From Prochlorococcus sp. MIT 1307 (GTDB taxonomy: Bacteria > Cyanobacteriota > Cyanobacteriia > PCC-6307 > Cyanobiaceae), in contig NZ_CP139301.1 of assembly GCF_034092395.1 (NCBI RefSeq), positions 1,612,001 through 1,676,000 of the forward strand: a stretch of DNA of 64,000 nucleotides, read 5' to 3'. Below are positions 19,737 to 31,988 of this stretch, piece by piece. Each line of letters begins with the position of its first letter. Positions within the stretch are counted from its first letter, which is position 1. The notes beneath the pieces are model-generated. The model did not search any database. It saw nothing but the letters and a program-made list of their open reading frames with translations, and had not been told where the DNA came from. The position numbers and the translations under genes are program-made.

Positions 19737-20951
19737 ATGCCATTTCTTAATCAACTAGCTAGTGATAATGAGTCATCACTTGTTAGTGCTTTTTATGATC
19801 GACACCCTTATCCTGACGAAACTTTGAAAGATGAGCCGCCGCAAGGGTTTAATTGGCGATGGTCTTTCAATGATGTGTATTCATTTTGTACGGGTGCTCT
19901 TCCTTTCAAATATAGTTCTTCTGGGATTAAGAAAATTCTTGATGCAGGTTGTGGGAGTGGAGTAAGTACAGATTATCTCGCTTATCTCAATCCAGGTTCA
20001 CAAATTCTTGCTGTAGATATTTCCAATGTTGCTCTCAAAGTCGCAATTGAGAGATTAAGGCGCTCTGGCGGAGATAAGCAAGTCAGTTTACGCTTTGAAA
20101 ATAGGAGCCTTTTTGATTTGAAGGGTGAAGGACCATTTGACTATATAAATTCAGTAGGAGTTTTGCACCATCTTCAAGACCCCCTATCTGGATTAAATGA
20201 ATTAGGTTCACTTTTGAAAGAAGGAGGTATTTTGCACTTATTTCTATATGCAGAGGGAGGTCGAAGTGAGATAACTCATGTTCGGAAAGCACTTAAGACT
20301 TTAGGAGTATTGGATACAGAATTTGGACTGCAACTGGCACGAGACTTGATTAGAAATCTCCCCCCAAATAATTCTTTGAGAAGAAATTACGAAGAGAGAT
20401 GGGCATTTGAATGTACCTCTGATGTCAATTTTGCTGATATGTATTTACACCCAAGAGAAATGACTTTCAATCTTCATAGGCTTTGGGAATTAATCGATAA
20501 TTCAGACCTTGAATTTATAGGTTTTTCTAATCCAAATGTTTGGTCTTTGGAACGCTTCTTGAATGGAGAACTGTTAAAGAGAGCAAAAATATTACCAAAA
20601 TTACAACAACTTCATTTAGTAGAAAACTTAGATCAAGATATTAGTCATTTTGAATTTTTTCTTTCTAAAGGTGAATTACCAAAGTATGAATGGAAAAATG
20701 ATAATGATTTATTAGCGACAACCGGAGTGGTCAGTCGCCGCATTTTGGGGTGGCCTAGCACAACCACTTTTTATGATTCGGAAATGAACCGACTTGAAAT
20801 CAATGACGATTGCCTCCAACTTTTGAAGGCAATAAAGAATCATCCAGGGAAGCCCATGAATTTTTTGCCTTTGAATTGGGATAAATCTTTGACTGCCTCT
20901 ATAGCAAGGGATCTTCAGAAAAGGCAATTGCTATTGCTTTATCCGATTTAA
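19737..20951 (+). CDS. class I SAM-dependent methyltransferase with C-terminal extension
   Basis: 404 aa. Methyltransferase fold at residues ~30-190: motif I ILDAGCGSGVSTDYLA, motif II ILAVDISNVAL, and the GVLHHLQDP segment seen in small-molecule methyltransferases. The N-terminal YDRHPYPDETL resembles a widespread cyanobacterial family. The C-terminal ~200 residues have no recognised motif. Substrate unknown. Its downstream neighbour is atpI, with an intervening 111 nt before the atpI ATG. Confidence 0.75.
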   Translation: MPFLNQLASDNESSLVSAFYDRHPYPDETLKDEPPQGFNWRWSFNDVYSFCTGALPFKYSSSGIKKILDAGCGSGVSTDYLAYLNPGSQILAVDISNVALKVAIERLRRSGGDKQVSLRFENRSLFDLKGEGPFDYINSVGVLHHLQDPLSGLNELGSLLKEGGILHLFLYAEGGRSEITHVRKALKTLGVLDTEFGLQLARDLIRNLPPNNSLRRNYEERWAFECTSDVNFADMYLHPREMTFNLHRLWELIDNSDLEFIGFSNPNVWSLERFLNGELLKRAKILPKLQQLHLVENLDQDISHFEFFLSKGELPKYEWKNDNDLLATTGVVSRRILGWPSTTTFYDSEMNRLEINDDCLQLLKAIKNHPGKPMNFLPLNWDKSLTASIARDLQKRQLLLLYPI

Positions 20952-21062
20952 TTTCACCTGCATGATAGATTCCGCGGGCCTTTACGTAGAGAGCCTCGGA
21001 GCCCCTTGCTGGCATTCCCGCTGCTCCAGCTTAAAAATGATCCCCCTAAGGGAGGTGACTTA

Positions 21063-21500
21063 ATGCTGGGAAAATCACAGGATTCTGGTAAAAGTACCGA
21101 GAGCAATCTGAGTCTTGGCCCGTCAGATGAGCCTTTACAAGATTCGTCTGACGAATATGTGCTGCTACAGCAGCGCATATTCAGGGCTGCTTTGATTGTT
21201 TCTGCATTTGCAGTTTCGATTACAGCTTTACTCTTTGACCTCCATGTATCTATTAGTTTGCTAATAGGTGCCTTGTCAGGAATCCTTTATCTGCGTCTAC
21301 TTGCTCGCAGTATTGGAAAGCTTGGGAAGAGTTCAAAGTCTGTAAGCAAGATTCAGTTGGTTGTTCCTGTAGTGCTTGTGCTAGCAGTTTCAAAACTGTC
21401 TCAGCTCGAGTTATTACCTGCATTATTGGGTTTTCTTCTCTACAAACCCTCACTAATTTTTCAGATTTTGCTTGAGTCTCGATCAGATTCTTGTAGCTGA
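21063..21500 (+). CDS. atpI: ATP synthase protein I
   Basis: Small membrane protein encoded at the head of the F0F1 operon and thought to help assemble the c-ring. The ATG at 21063 is preferred over the longer frame from 21006 because it is preceded by an excellent ribosome site, GGGAGGTGA at ~21050. 145 aa with four hydrophobic segments (e.g. ALIVSAFAVSITALLF and IQLVVPVVLVLAVS). Confidence 0.85.
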   Translation: MLGKSQDSGKSTESNLSLGPSDEPLQDSSDEYVLLQQRIFRAALIVSAFAVSITALLFDLHVSISLLIGALSGILYLRLLARSIGKLGKSSKSVSKIQLVVPVVLVLAVSKLSQLELLPALLGFLLYKPSLIFQILLESRSDSCS

Positions 21501-21570
21501 TTAATTAAAACAGCCTTTATTTAGGCAACCTTATACTCCTGTCGTATATGCGACACCGACTTCACGCCGA

Positions 21571-22296
21571 ATGGGTTCCTATCTACTGTTTCTACCTTTT
21601 GCTGAATTAGAGGTTGGTCAACACCTCTACTGGCAGCTTGGGAGCCTAAGAATTCACGGTCAGGTTTTTTTAACTTCCTGGATCGTGATAGGCGCATTGC
21701 TTGCTCTTGTCGTTGCAGGAACTAAAAAGATGGAACGGGACCCGAAAGGGGTTCAAAACCTTCTTGAGTTCCTATGGGATTACATCCGTGACTTAGCGAG
21801 AACGCAAATTGGTGAAAAGGTTTACCGCGATTGGATGCCTTTTATAGGTACTCTTTTCTTGTTTATTTTTGTTAGTAACTGGGGTGGGGCTTTGGTGCCT
21901 TGGAGATTGATTCATCTTCCAAGCGGAGAACTTGGAGCACCCACCGCAGATATAAATACAACTGTTGCTTTGGCACTGTTGGTTTCTCTCTCCTATTTCT
22001 ACGCAGGCTTAAGCAATAAAGGATTGCGGTATTTCGAGTATTACGTGCACCCAACCCCGATAATGCTCCCCTTCAAGATCGTCGAGGATTTCACCAAGCC
22101 TCTATCTCTGTCTTTTCGTTTGTTTGGGAACATCCTTGCAGACGAATTGGTAGTAGCAGTTCTTGTGTTTTTGGTCCCTTTGGTGCTCCCAGTTCCAGTA
22201 ATGTTCCTTGGCCTGTTTACGAGTGCAATTCAAGCATTGATCTTTGCAACTCTTGCCGCCTATTACATCGGTGAAGCTGTTGAGGAGCATCATTAA
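21571..22296 (+). CDS. atpB: F0 ATP synthase subunit a
   Basis: Proton half-channel of the thylakoid ATP synthase. 241 aa, five to six helices. The essential arginine lies in [16 protein letters not shown] and the C-terminal helix contains [17 protein letters not shown]. Cyanobacterial nomenclature sometimes uses atpI for this subunit. Second gene of the operon. Confidence 0.96.
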   Translation: MGSYLLFLPFAELEVGQHLYWQLGSLRIHGQVFLTSWIVIGALLALVVAGTKKMERDPKGVQNLLEFLWDYIRDLARTQIGEKVYRDWMPFIGTLFLFIFVSNWGGALVPWRLIHLPSGELGAPTADINTTVALALLVSLSYFYAGLSNKGLRYFEYYVHPTPIMLPFKIVEDFTKPLSLSFRLFGNILADELVVAVLVFLVPLVLPVPVMFLGLFTSAIQALIFATLAAYYIGEAVEEHH

Positions 22297-22348
22297 TACA
22301 TTTTTATTTCCAGCTCTTAATTAATTTCTTGCAAATCCCTTGCGGTAA

Positions 22349-22711
<363 letters not shown>

Positions 22712-22730
22712 TCGAAAAGCTTGTGAGGTT

Positions 22731-22779
22731 AGGAATCTGACCACCTCAAATTCTCTTGTTTGGATTTTGTCAGATTCCT
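22731..22779 (+). promoter_or_regulatory. stem-loop downstream of atpE
   Basis: Perfect 11-bp inverted repeat AGGAATCTGAC/GTCAGATTCCT with a 27-nt loop, just after the atpE stop and before subunit b'. No U-run follows, so rather a processing or stability element than a full terminator; alternative pairing GAGGT/ACCTC overlaps it. Confidence 0.6.
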
Positions 22780-22860
22780 GCCTTAAGCAGACTTCTATTC
22801 CTTGGCTTTTAGCTCTTTGCCCACCTTGATGCTTGCTTTAAAAGCTCGCGCCTTTGTTAC

Positions 22861-23322
22861 ATGACCAGCTCGTTACTGTTCGGTGCTACTGAAGGAGGTC
22901 TTTTTGACTTCGATGCCACTCTTCCCCTTATGGCGGCTCAGGTGGTACTCCTTACTTTCATACTTAACGCTCTTTTCTTTAAGCCCGTAGGACGGGTGGT
23001 TGAGGAAAGAGAAGGTTATATAACCACTAGTCGAGCTGAGGCTAAGCAAAAACTTGCTGAGGTTCAAAGACTTGAATCTGAGCTCAGGGATCAGCTTAAA
23101 GAAGCTCGTCAAGCTGCTCAAAAAGTCATTAATGATGCAGAGCAGGATTCTGACAAGCTTTATAGGGAAGCTTTGTCTTTGGCGACTAACGAAGCCAACG
23201 CCTCTAGGGAAAAAGCAAGGCGCGAGATTGACTCTCAAAGGGACATTGCGCTTACTCAGTTGAAGGCTGATGCCGACAATCTGGGCAATTTAATTGTCGA
23301 ACGACTATTGGCATCAAAATGA
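22861..23322 (+). CDS. atpF2: F0 ATP synthase subunit b'
   Basis: Peripheral-stalk subunit particular to photosynthetic organisms (also called atpG). 153 aa with an N-terminal membrane helix ([18 protein letters not shown]) and a long charged coiled coil. It overlaps the next gene by 4 nt (ATGA). Confidence 0.92.
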   Translation: MTSSLLFGATEGGLFDFDATLPLMAAQVVLLTFILNALFFKPVGRVVEEREGYITTSRAEAKQKLAEVQRLESELRDQLKEARQAAQKVINDAEQDSDKLYREALSLATNEANASREKARREIDSQRDIALTQLKADADNLGNLIVERLLASK

Positions 23323-23834
23323 CTTCTTCATTACTCTTCGCTTCTGAAGGTTTTGGTCTCAACCTCAATGTGTTTGAGACAAATATCATCAATTTGGCAG
23401 TCGTCATTTTTGGACTTTATAAATTCCTTCCGAATTTTCTCGGAGGAATGCTTGAGCGCCGCCGCTCAGCAATTCTGTCTGATTTAAAAGACGCTGAAGA
23501 TCGTCTTGATGAGGCATCCACTGCACTATCTCAAGCAAAAGAAGAGCTATCTTCTGCTGAACAGAAAGCCACCAAAATCAGAAATGATGGAAAGACAAGA
23601 GCAGAAGCAATTCGTTTAGAAACAGAAAAGAGAACTGTTGAAGAAATGGCTCGCATAAAGCAAGGTGCTGCTTCTGATCTAAATGCAGAGGCCTCAAGAG
23701 TGACAGCCCAATTAAGACGAGAAGCAGCTCGTCTGGCTATTGAAAAAGCCTTGGCAACCCTTCCTGCAAAGCTTGATGAAAGAGCTCAGACAAATTTTCT
23801 AAATCAATCAATCAAAAATATGAGTAAAGACTGA
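23319..23834 (+). CDS. atpF: F0 ATP synthase subunit b
   Basis: Second peripheral-stalk subunit, 171 aa: membrane helix at ~24-42 ([18 protein letters not shown]) then a long coiled coil ending in MSKD. Paralogue of b' with the same layout. Overlaps b' upstream and atpH downstream by one nt, giving tight translational coupling. Confidence 0.92.
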   Translation: MTSSLLFASEGFGLNLNVFETNIINLAVVIFGLYKFLPNFLGGMLERRRSAILSDLKDAEDRLDEASTALSQAKEELSSAEQKATKIRNDGKTRAEAIRLETEKRTVEEMARIKQGAASDLNAEASRVTAQLRREAARLAIEKALATLPAKLDERAQTNFLNQSIKNMSKD

Positions 23835-24382
23835 TGCCTCTTCTCAACACCATCACAACTCCATACGCGGAAGCTTTCCTTCAAGTGGCATCAAGTCGCA
23901 AGGAGGTTGATCAGGTTGTAGATCAGGCTAAGGCTGTATTAATTCTTTGGAATGATTGCCCTGAATTTGGCGAAGCTATGGCTTCGCCAGTATTGGAGGT
24001 AGATGCCAAAAAAGCAGCGCTTGAAAAGCTTTTTGCTAAACAAGTAACTCCGTCTTTTCTTAACCTCCTTAAGTTGCTAGCTGATCGCCAGCGCATAGGG
24101 CTCTTGGATTCTGTCCTTGAAAGGATGCTTGAGCTCTATCGTGAACAACGCAATATTGCATTGGCTACAGTCACCTCTGCATCTGCACTTGATGAAGATC
24201 AACAGGCTGATCTTCTCAAGAAGATTCAATCTGTAGCTGGAACAGATAATCTTGAGCTCAATATTAAGATTGATCCAGGTTTGATTGGTGGCTTCGTAGT
24301 TAGTGTCGGCTCAAAAGTCATAGACGCAAGCCTGTCTGGTCAAGTTCGTCGTTTAGGGCTTGCTCTGGCGAAAGTTAGTTAG
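23834..24382 (+). CDS. atpH: F1 ATP synthase subunit delta
   Basis: Connects F1 to the peripheral stalk. 182 aa with the OSCP-like N-terminal helical domain (TTPYAEAFLQVASSR) and C-terminal LIGGFVVSVGSKVIDASLSG, which is diagnostic. Confidence 0.93.
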   Translation: MPLLNTITTPYAEAFLQVASSRKEVDQVVDQAKAVLILWNDCPEFGEAMASPVLEVDAKKAALEKLFAKQVTPSFLNLLKLLADRQRIGLLDSVLERMLELYREQRNIALATVTSASALDEDQQADLLKKIQSVAGTDNLELNIKIDPGLIGGFVVSVGSKVIDASLSGQVRRLGLALAKVS

Positions 24383-24400
24383 CTCGTCTAAGTTCTCTAA

Positions 24401-25960
<1,560 letters not shown>

Positions 25961-25990
25961 CTCTAGAGATTATTTCGGAGAATCTTATTT

Positions 25991-26941
25991 ATGGCCAACC
26001 TTAAGGACATTAGAGACAGGATTGTTTCTGTCAAAAACACAAGAAAGATCACTGAGGCTATGCGACTAGTCGCAGCTGCAAAAGTCCGCAGAGCTCAGGA
26101 ACAGGTGCTTCGTAGTCGTCCCTTTGCCGATCGTTTAGCACGAGTGCTTGAAAACATTCAATCTCGCATGAGGTTTGAAGCGGCTGATGCACCTTTGCTT
26201 AAAACTCGTGATGTTCGCTCAATTACTCTTCTTGCTGTGACAGGCGATCGAGGTTTGTGTGGTGGGTACAACTCCAATATCATCAAACGCACTGAGCAGC
26301 GTTATGCCGAATTAAAAGGTCAAGGATTTAGTCCAGATCTTGTACTAATTGGTCGTAAGGCTATTACTTATTTCCAGAATCGCTCCAATCAATTTACAAT
26401 ACGTGCAACCTTTAAGGAACTTGAACAAGTTCCCACAGCTCAAGATGCAGAGTTAATTACTAGTGAGATTTTGGCTGAGTTCCTTTCAGAGAGTACAGAT
26501 AGAGTTGAGGTTATCTATACCAAATTTATTAATCTCGTTAGCTGTAATCCAGTAGTACAGACTTTGCTACCTTTAGATCCACAAGGGATTGCAGAAGCTG
26601 ATGATGAGATTTTTAGGTTGACCACGAAAGATAGTCGTTTAACTATTGAGAAGGATGTTGGTCCTGCGAATGAGCAGCCTGCCCTTCCTTCTGACATTGT
26701 TTTTGAACAAAGCCCTGAACAACTTCTCAATTCACTCTTGCCTCTTTACTTGCAGAACCAACTACTTCGTGCGTTGCAAGAATCAGCTGCTTCTGAATTG
26801 GCAAGTAGAATGACAGCCATGAATAATGCAAGTGATAACGCAAAAGAATTAGCGAAAACCCTTACCCTTGACTATAATAAGGCCCGTCAGGCAGCTATTA
26901 CACAGGAGATTTTGGAAGTTGTTGGTGGCGCCTGCGCGTAG
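25991..26941 (+). CDS. atpG: F1 ATP synthase subunit gamma
   Basis: Central rotor shaft, 316 aa (atpC in plant naming). N-terminal [19 protein letters not shown] and C-terminal [19 protein letters not shown] are conserved. The photosynthetic-type insertion is visible at ~195-235 ([19 protein letters not shown]) but lacks a Cys pair, as in cyanobacteria, so thioredoxin control of the plant type is not expected. Last gene of the atpI-G operon. Confidence 0.96.
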   Translation: MANLKDIRDRIVSVKNTRKITEAMRLVAAAKVRRAQEQVLRSRPFADRLARVLENIQSRMRFEAADAPLLKTRDVRSITLLAVTGDRGLCGGYNSNIIKRTEQRYAELKGQGFSPDLVLIGRKAITYFQNRSNQFTIRATFKELEQVPTAQDAELITSEILAEFLSESTDRVEVIYTKFINLVSCNPVVQTLLPLDPQGIAEADDEIFRLTTKDSRLTIEKDVGPANEQPALPSDIVFEQSPEQLLNSLLPLYLQNQLLRALQESAASELASRMTAMNNASDNAKELAKTLTLDYNKARQAAITQEILEVVGGACA

Positions 26942-27085
26942 TTAATTGTTCGAATTGTGAATATCTTTAGGGGTTAATAGCATTAAAAACTTAGATGTTA
27001 ATTTTTATATTTTAAAATCTATATATATGTAGTTTTTGCTTAAATTATGGATTATAAATTAGTTATAAGATGTTAAATACCAGAA

Positions 27086-27298
27086 GTGAAATTGCAGGTA
27101 GTTGAGCTTGATTTGAAATGGCCTGATGAAGTTTCTCTTGAAGATCTCAGGTCTTGGATTTTTATGCGGTTAAGCGAGTTTGGAGATCCTTTGAGATGGG
27201 CTATTACTTCAATTGAATCTACTCACTCTCCTGATTCTCTAAAAAAGCTACGAGTTGAGGCAATAGTAATGAATCTTGAGCCTTTAGATTTGGGTTGA
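27086..27298 (+). CDS. hypothetical protein, 70 aa
   Basis: Not recognised by name. GTG start, product MKLQVVELDLKWPDE..., mixed alpha/beta looking, with LRSWIFMRLSEFGDPLRWAI and a C-terminal LRVEAIVMNLEP. Lies 33 nt before the DUF3326 gene on the same strand and probably in its operon. The 144 nt before it are very AT-rich and likely contain its promoter. Confidence 0.65.
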   Translation: MKLQVVELDLKWPDEVSLEDLRSWIFMRLSEFGDPLRWAITSIESTHSPDSLKKLRVEAIVMNLEPLDLG

Positions 27299-27331
27299 TG
27301 AGTCCTAAACCTTTCATTTTGTTTTTTATTT

Positions 27332-28420
27332 TTGGCTATTGAACTGCCCACACTTCTAGTCATCCCTACTGGTATTGGTTGCTCGGTAGGAGGGTACGCA
27401 GGAGATGCTATTCCTTCTGCTCGATTATTGGCAGGTGCTTCAGGTTGTTTGATTACACATCCAAATGTAATGAATGGAGCTGCCCTTTATTGGAGTGACC
27501 CACGCATTAAATATGTAGAAGGATTCGGATTGGATGGGTTCGCCACAGGCGAAATTGTGTTGCGATCAGTGAGACAACAAAGAATTGGTTTGCTTTTGGA
27601 TGCAGGTATAGAAACAGAATTGAGACTGAGGCATTTACAGGTGGCAGAAGCTTGTAAAGCAAGTTTGGGATTAAATATTGGACCTGTTGTGACTACAGAA
27701 GTACCTTTAGACATCAGCTTTCATGAAGGACGTAGTGGGTCGAGTTGGGGTTTCCTTGCTCAAGTAGATGCTTTGCTGGAAGCTGGTGAGAAACTCAAAA
27801 AGGCTGGATCAACAGCAATAGCTGTAGTGACGAGGTTTCCAGATGATCTTGGGAGTGCAGTATTAGATAGTTACCGAAAGGGGAATGGGGTTGATGTCCT
27901 TGCAGGTGCTGAGGCAGTTATAAGTCACTTGCTCGTGAAACATCTTTACTTACCTTGTGCGCATGCACCCGCATTGTCTGCCTTGCCACTTGATGCAGGA
28001 TTGGATCCACGAGCTGCAGGCGAGGAGCTAGGTCATACTTTTCTTCCTTGTGTCTTAGTAGGCTTGGATAAGGCACCTGACCTTGTTCAAGTGAAGAGAG
28101 CGAATGGCGTGGAGGATTGTCAGATTCAAGGGTCTTTACATGTTGATCAATTGGGAGCTTTGGTTGCTCCTGACGGAGCCTTAGGAGGCGCGGCTGTCTT
28201 ATCTTGTTTGGAAAGAAATGTCCCTTTAATAGTTGTATCAAACTCAAATGTTCTTCGTGTTACTGCAAAAGCTTTGGGGCTTGACAAAGATTCTCTTTCT
28301 AATAACAAAAGAGTTGTACTTCATGCCAATAGTTATTGTGAGGCCGCAGGGTTCATTACTCTTTTGAGGGAAGGGATAAATATTGAATCTGTGTGTAGGC
28401 CAATCTCACATATCTCTTAG
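27332..28420 (+). CDS. DUF3326 family protein
   Basis: 362 aa, cyanobacterial DUF3326. Recognised from LLVIPTGIGCSVGGYAGDA, GCLITHPNVMNGAALYW and the C-terminal LSCLERNVPLIVVSNSN. The glycine-rich start and repeated small-residue motifs suggest a nucleotide- or cofactor-binding fold, but function is unknown. TTG start at 27332 inferred from the conserved N-terminus. Convergent with ald. Confidence 0.82.
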   Translation: MAIELPTLLVIPTGIGCSVGGYAGDAIPSARLLAGASGCLITHPNVMNGAALYWSDPRIKYVEGFGLDGFATGEIVLRSVRQQRIGLLLDAGIETELRLRHLQVAEACKASLGLNIGPVVTTEVPLDISFHEGRSGSSWGFLAQVDALLEAGEKLKKAGSTAIAVVTRFPDDLGSAVLDSYRKGNGVDVLAGAEAVISHLLVKHLYLPCAHAPALSALPLDAGLDPRAAGEELGHTFLPCVLVGLDKAPDLVQVKRANGVEDCQIQGSLHVDQLGALVAPDGALGGAAVLSCLERNVPLIVVSNSNVLRVTAKALGLDKDSLSNNKRVVLHANSYCEAAGFITLLREGINIESVCRPISHIS

Positions 28421-28510
28421 AAGAATTGATAAGCTTATTTATCGATGCTTTTTGTGCGAGTTAAATAACTTTTTCTGCAATATTGCTAACAATTTAGAGG
28501 GTGCTCAATT

Positions 28511-29623
28511 TTAGCGTAAGCAAGCCATCGGATGTCGTGGAGTTATTCCTAAAGCTTTTGCAACGCCAGGGTGGCAAACAGAACTGCCTATTGTATTCAG
28601 TCCTGACAGGAGTTCGGGTCGTTCAGTGATAGCTTCTTCTAATCCACGACCTGCCATGCCGAGTATGTATGGAAGAGTGACACTGACAAGTGCTTCAGTG
28701 GACGTAAAAGGTACAGCACCAGGCATATTCCCTACTGCGTAGTGTTGTACACCATGAATGTTCACAGTTGGATTGGTGTGGGTGGTTTCAATGCTGGTGG
28801 CTACGCAACCTCCTTGATCTATTGCAACATCAACTATCACTGAATTTGGCTTCATTTGCTTCACCATTTGCTCGCTAACGAGTGTGGGTGAGCGCCCTCC
28901 TGGCGTTAGTACGGCACCTATAAGAAGATCTGCAGTTGGAATAAGTCTTTCTAGGAGGGCACGATTGCTTACAACACTCATTAATCGCCCTCTTCTGTCT
29001 GCTTCTAAGTTGCGCAATCTTTCTGGGGATCGATCCAAGAGCATTACTTCCGCATCCATTGCAGCAGCAAGCCTTGCTGCATTCCAGCCCACGGTACCTG
29101 CTCCTAGAACAATTACCCTTGCGGGCCGAACTCCAGTACAACCTCCTATAAGAACACCACTTCCACCATGAGGACGTTCTAATAAATGTGCACCTACTTG
29201 TGCTGCTAGGCGACCAGCAATTTCACTCATAGGCGCAAGTAAAGGTAAGCTGCCATTTTCCATTTGGACAGTTTCATAGCCGATTCCGGTGGTCCCAGCA
29301 GTTATTAAGGCCTCACTAACCTTGGGGTAGGCCGCAAGATGTAAGTAAGTAAATAAAACCATGTCTTTTCTGAGTAATTCAAATTCTTCCTGCTGCGGCT
29401 CTTTCACTTTCACCACTAGATGTGCAGCCCAGGCCTCATCTCTAGTCACTATTTTTGCGCCAGCATTTGCAAAAGCCTCATCTCTAATACCGGCTCCATC
29501 TCCAGCACCTGCCTGTACTCGGACTTCTAAGCCTTGAGTTACTAACTCTTTTGCTCCATCTGGGGTAAGAGCGACTCTGAGCTCATCTGCTTTGATTTCT
29601 TTTGGAACTCCGATGCTGGCCAT
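28511..29623 (-). CDS. ald: alanine dehydrogenase
   Basis: NAD-dependent interconversion of alanine and pyruvate plus ammonium. ATG 29623 (MASIGVPKEIKADELRVALT) gives 370 aa, the family length; an upstream ATG at 29650 adds nine. NAD-binding VIVLGAGTVGWNAARLA and catalytic K/H regions (TYLHLAA) are intact. Monocistronic. Confidence 0.93.
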   Translation of the reverse strand: MASIGVPKEIKADELRVALTPDGAKELVTQGLEVRVQAGAGDGAGIRDEAFANAGAKIVTRDEAWAAHLVVKVKEPQQEEFELLRKDMVLFTYLHLAAYPKVSEALITAGTTGIGYETVQMENGSLPLLAPMSEIAGRLAAQVGAHLLERPHGGSGVLIGGCTGVRPARVIVLGAGTVGWNAARLAAAMDAEVMLLDRSPERLRNLEADRRGRLMSVVSNRALLERLIPTADLLIGAVLTPGGRSPTLVSEQMVKQMKPNSVIVDVAIDQGGCVATSIETTHTNPTVNIHGVQHYAVGNMPGAVPFTSTEALVSVTLPYILGMAGRGLEEAITERPELLSGLNTIGSSVCHPGVAKALGITPRHPMACLR

Positions 29624-29712
29624 CGGAGCCGAGAGGATTGAAGACGGCATGGACGGCTGTAACTTCTCTTAGGTTGCACAAGTAATGCAAGGGCTGCCAG
29701 TATTTGTTTTGA

Positions 29713-31407
29713 TCATTTGGCTGCTATTGGTAATCGCCAGCCGCTGCCGAAGGCTTGATTGCTGACTTTTAGTGAAGGTGGGGCTTGGCGTCTTTTGAAT
29801 TCTGCTTTTTTCAGTAACTTTTCTATTTGATTGATAAACTTTGCGCAATGTCCTGAATTAATTAGCTCTTGCGAAGATTTGCGATCTTCCACAAAGCCTT
29901 TAAGAATTGGATCAAGAATTTCATAGGCAGGTATTGAATCACTATCAAGTTGTCCAGGACGTAGTTCTGCACTAGGTGGCTTTTTCAGAATAGTTTCTCC
30001 TACAAGCTCTGTATGACTTGGAAGACCTAAGGCTGACTTGCAAGGAGAAGCGGCTTTACTATCCAGCCATTTACATAGATCAAATACACAAGTTTTATAT
30101 AGATCTCCGATAACTGATAGTCCTCCGTTCATATCTCCATAGAGAGTGCAATAACCAATCGCTAATTCAGACTTATTTCCAGTAGAAAGCAGTAGATGTC
30201 CTTTTTGGTTCGCTAAGGCCATGAGTAAAGTTCCTCGAATTCTAGATTGCAAGTTTTCTGCTGTTATTCCTTCAGGTAATTGGCCTAAGGGATCCTTTAG
30301 GGTCGCGTCATAAGTTTGCATTAGAGAGTTAATTGGCAAGGTCTTTGTGCAAATACCAAGGCGATTAGCTAGTCCCAAAGAATCCTGAATGGAGCCAATT
30401 GAGCTCCAGGGAGAGGGCATAAGTACTGCGGTGACATTTTTAGAACCTAAAGCAGCTGTTGCAATAATTGTGACTAGAGAAGAGTCAATTCCACCACTTA
30501 AACCAACTATGGCTGAATCAAAACCGCACTTTTTGGCATAATCTTTAACACCTAAAACAAGTGCTTGAAAAAGCTCTTCTTGTTTACTAGAAGCTCTTTC
30601 TATTCCTGACTTTTCTTGACTTGTTGGACTCCATATCACTAAACTCTTTTTGCAAATTGGTAGTGTAAGAACTAACTCACCTTTTGCATTAAGTACAAAG
30701 CTTGCACCATCAAAAACAAGCTCATCATTCCCCCCTACTTGGTTTAGATAGATAACTGGACATTGCAATCTTTCTACAGCTTTTGAAGCTAAACTTTGAC
30801 GTAGATATGTTTTATTGTGGCTAAAGGGTGAAGCCGAAAGATTAATTAGTAAATCAATCTTTTGTGACTCTAGCTCTGCTATAGGGTCTGGTCCTAGGAC
30901 TCGTTGACCTTGAAGCTTTTCATCAACCCAAAGGTCTTCACAAATTGTTATTCCAATATTCCAGATTCTTTGATTGATTTCTAGATTTAAAGCTCCTAGA
31001 CCTTCACCAGGACGGAAGTATCGCTTTTCGTCAAAGACATCATATGTGGGAAGCAATTGTTTGCGGGCTATTACCTTCCAACCAGAGCTTTCTACTAAGA
31101 CTATTGAATTAAAAAGTGTTGGCAGGTGTATATCTTGAGTAGGCTCTGCTATTCCTATTACCGCACGTAACCCTTTAGCTTCTAAAGCTATAGATCTGGT
31201 GAGTTCATCAAGAATGTTGCGTTGCTCTTCAAATAGAAGAGTATTTAGAAGTAGATCTTTCGGTGGATAGCCCCAGAGAGATAGTTCTGGTGTCAGTAAA
31301 AGGTCGGCATCTTCTGAAGCTGCCTTACGGCATGCTTCCAATATGATTTGTGAATTCCCTTTGAGGTCTCCTATTAAAGGGTTGATTTGAGCGAGAGCAA
31401 GTCTCAT
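29713..31407 (-). CDS. nadE: glutamine-dependent NAD+ synthetase
   Basis: Amidates nicotinate adenine dinucleotide to NAD+. 564 aa: an N-terminal nitrilase-type glutaminase domain (residues ~1-250; TPELSLWGYPP, RKQLLPTYDVFDE, ITICEDLW) supplies ammonia to a C-terminal ATP pyrophosphatase domain (GLSGGIDSSLV, STGNKSELAIGYCT). ATGA overlap with nadD upstream couples consecutive steps of NAD synthesis. Confidence 0.95.
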   Translation of the reverse strand: MRLALAQINPLIGDLKGNSQIILEACRKAASEDADLLLTPELSLWGYPPKDLLLNTLLFEEQRNILDELTRSIALEAKGLRAVIGIAEPTQDIHLPTLFNSIVLVESSGWKVIARKQLLPTYDVFDEKRYFRPGEGLGALNLEINQRIWNIGITICEDLWVDEKLQGQRVLGPDPIAELESQKIDLLINLSASPFSHNKTYLRQSLASKAVERLQCPVIYLNQVGGNDELVFDGASFVLNAKGELVLTLPICKKSLVIWSPTSQEKSGIERASSKQEELFQALVLGVKDYAKKCGFDSAIVGLSGGIDSSLVTIIATAALGSKNVTAVLMPSPWSSIGSIQDSLGLANRLGICTKTLPINSLMQTYDATLKDPLGQLPEGITAENLQSRIRGTLLMALANQKGHLLLSTGNKSELAIGYCTLYGDMNGGLSVIGDLYKTCVFDLCKWLDSKAASPCKSALGLPSHTELVGETILKKPPSAELRPGQLDSDSIPAYEILDPILKGFVEDRKSSQELINSGHCAKFINQIEKLLKKAEFKRRQAPPSLKVSNQAFGSGWRLPIAAK

Positions 31408-31988
31408 TGTTTACTGCGGAGACCATAGAGATTTTGCTCTAAGACCATAGATAAAACTGTGTCTGGTATCTGAGAGGTTGTTGGATTCAGACGTACCTGT
31501 GAACTTGCAGCAGCAGGAATTTGTAAAGGTAATAAATCAACTCTTCCACCAAGAGATTTCAAACTTTTGAGGTGCTCTGTTTGAATAGGCCACCCTTCTC
31601 TTGGCGCAATTCCAATGCGAGCCTTTTGCATTAAAGCTTTTGGATTTTCCCAGGAAGAGATTTGACCTACAAGATCACTTCCTATAACAAAAACTAATTC
31701 ATTTGTTGGCCATATTTTAGAGGCTTTGTCTAGAGTTTTTATTGTCCTAGGACTGCTCAGATCTTGATTAAGTTGAAGATTGGGATTAGCTATCTCATTG
31801 ACCAGTGCATTTAGTAGTGCATGACGACTCTGAAGAGATGCACCATGTTTTTTCATTGGGTTGTCGCTAGCCCACGTGATAACTTTTGGAAAAATTTTTA
31901 GCAATCCTTTTAAAAGAGCTTGATGCCCATATGTGGGAGGATCTGCACTAGTTCCTAATAGGGCGATGGTTCCTAGGAAGCGACTCAC
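31404..31988 (-). CDS. nadD: nicotinate-nucleotide adenylyltransferase
   Basis: Transfers AMP to nicotinate mononucleotide, giving the NadE substrate. 194 aa. The nucleotidyltransferase motif appears as GTSADPPTYGHQ and the second motif SSSQVRLNP corresponds to the ISSTxxR region. Overlaps both neighbours by ATGA, which puts GTPase, nadD and nadE in one unit. Confidence 0.87.
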   Translation of the reverse strand: MSRFLGTIALLGTSADPPTYGHQALLKGLLKIFPKVITWASDNPMKKHGASLQSRHALLNALVNEIANPNLQLNQDLSSPRTIKTLDKASKIWPTNELVFVIGSDLVGQISSWENPKALMQKARIGIAPREGWPIQTEHLKSLKSLGGRVDLLPLQIPAAASSQVRLNPTTSQIPDTVLSMVLEQNLYGLRSKQ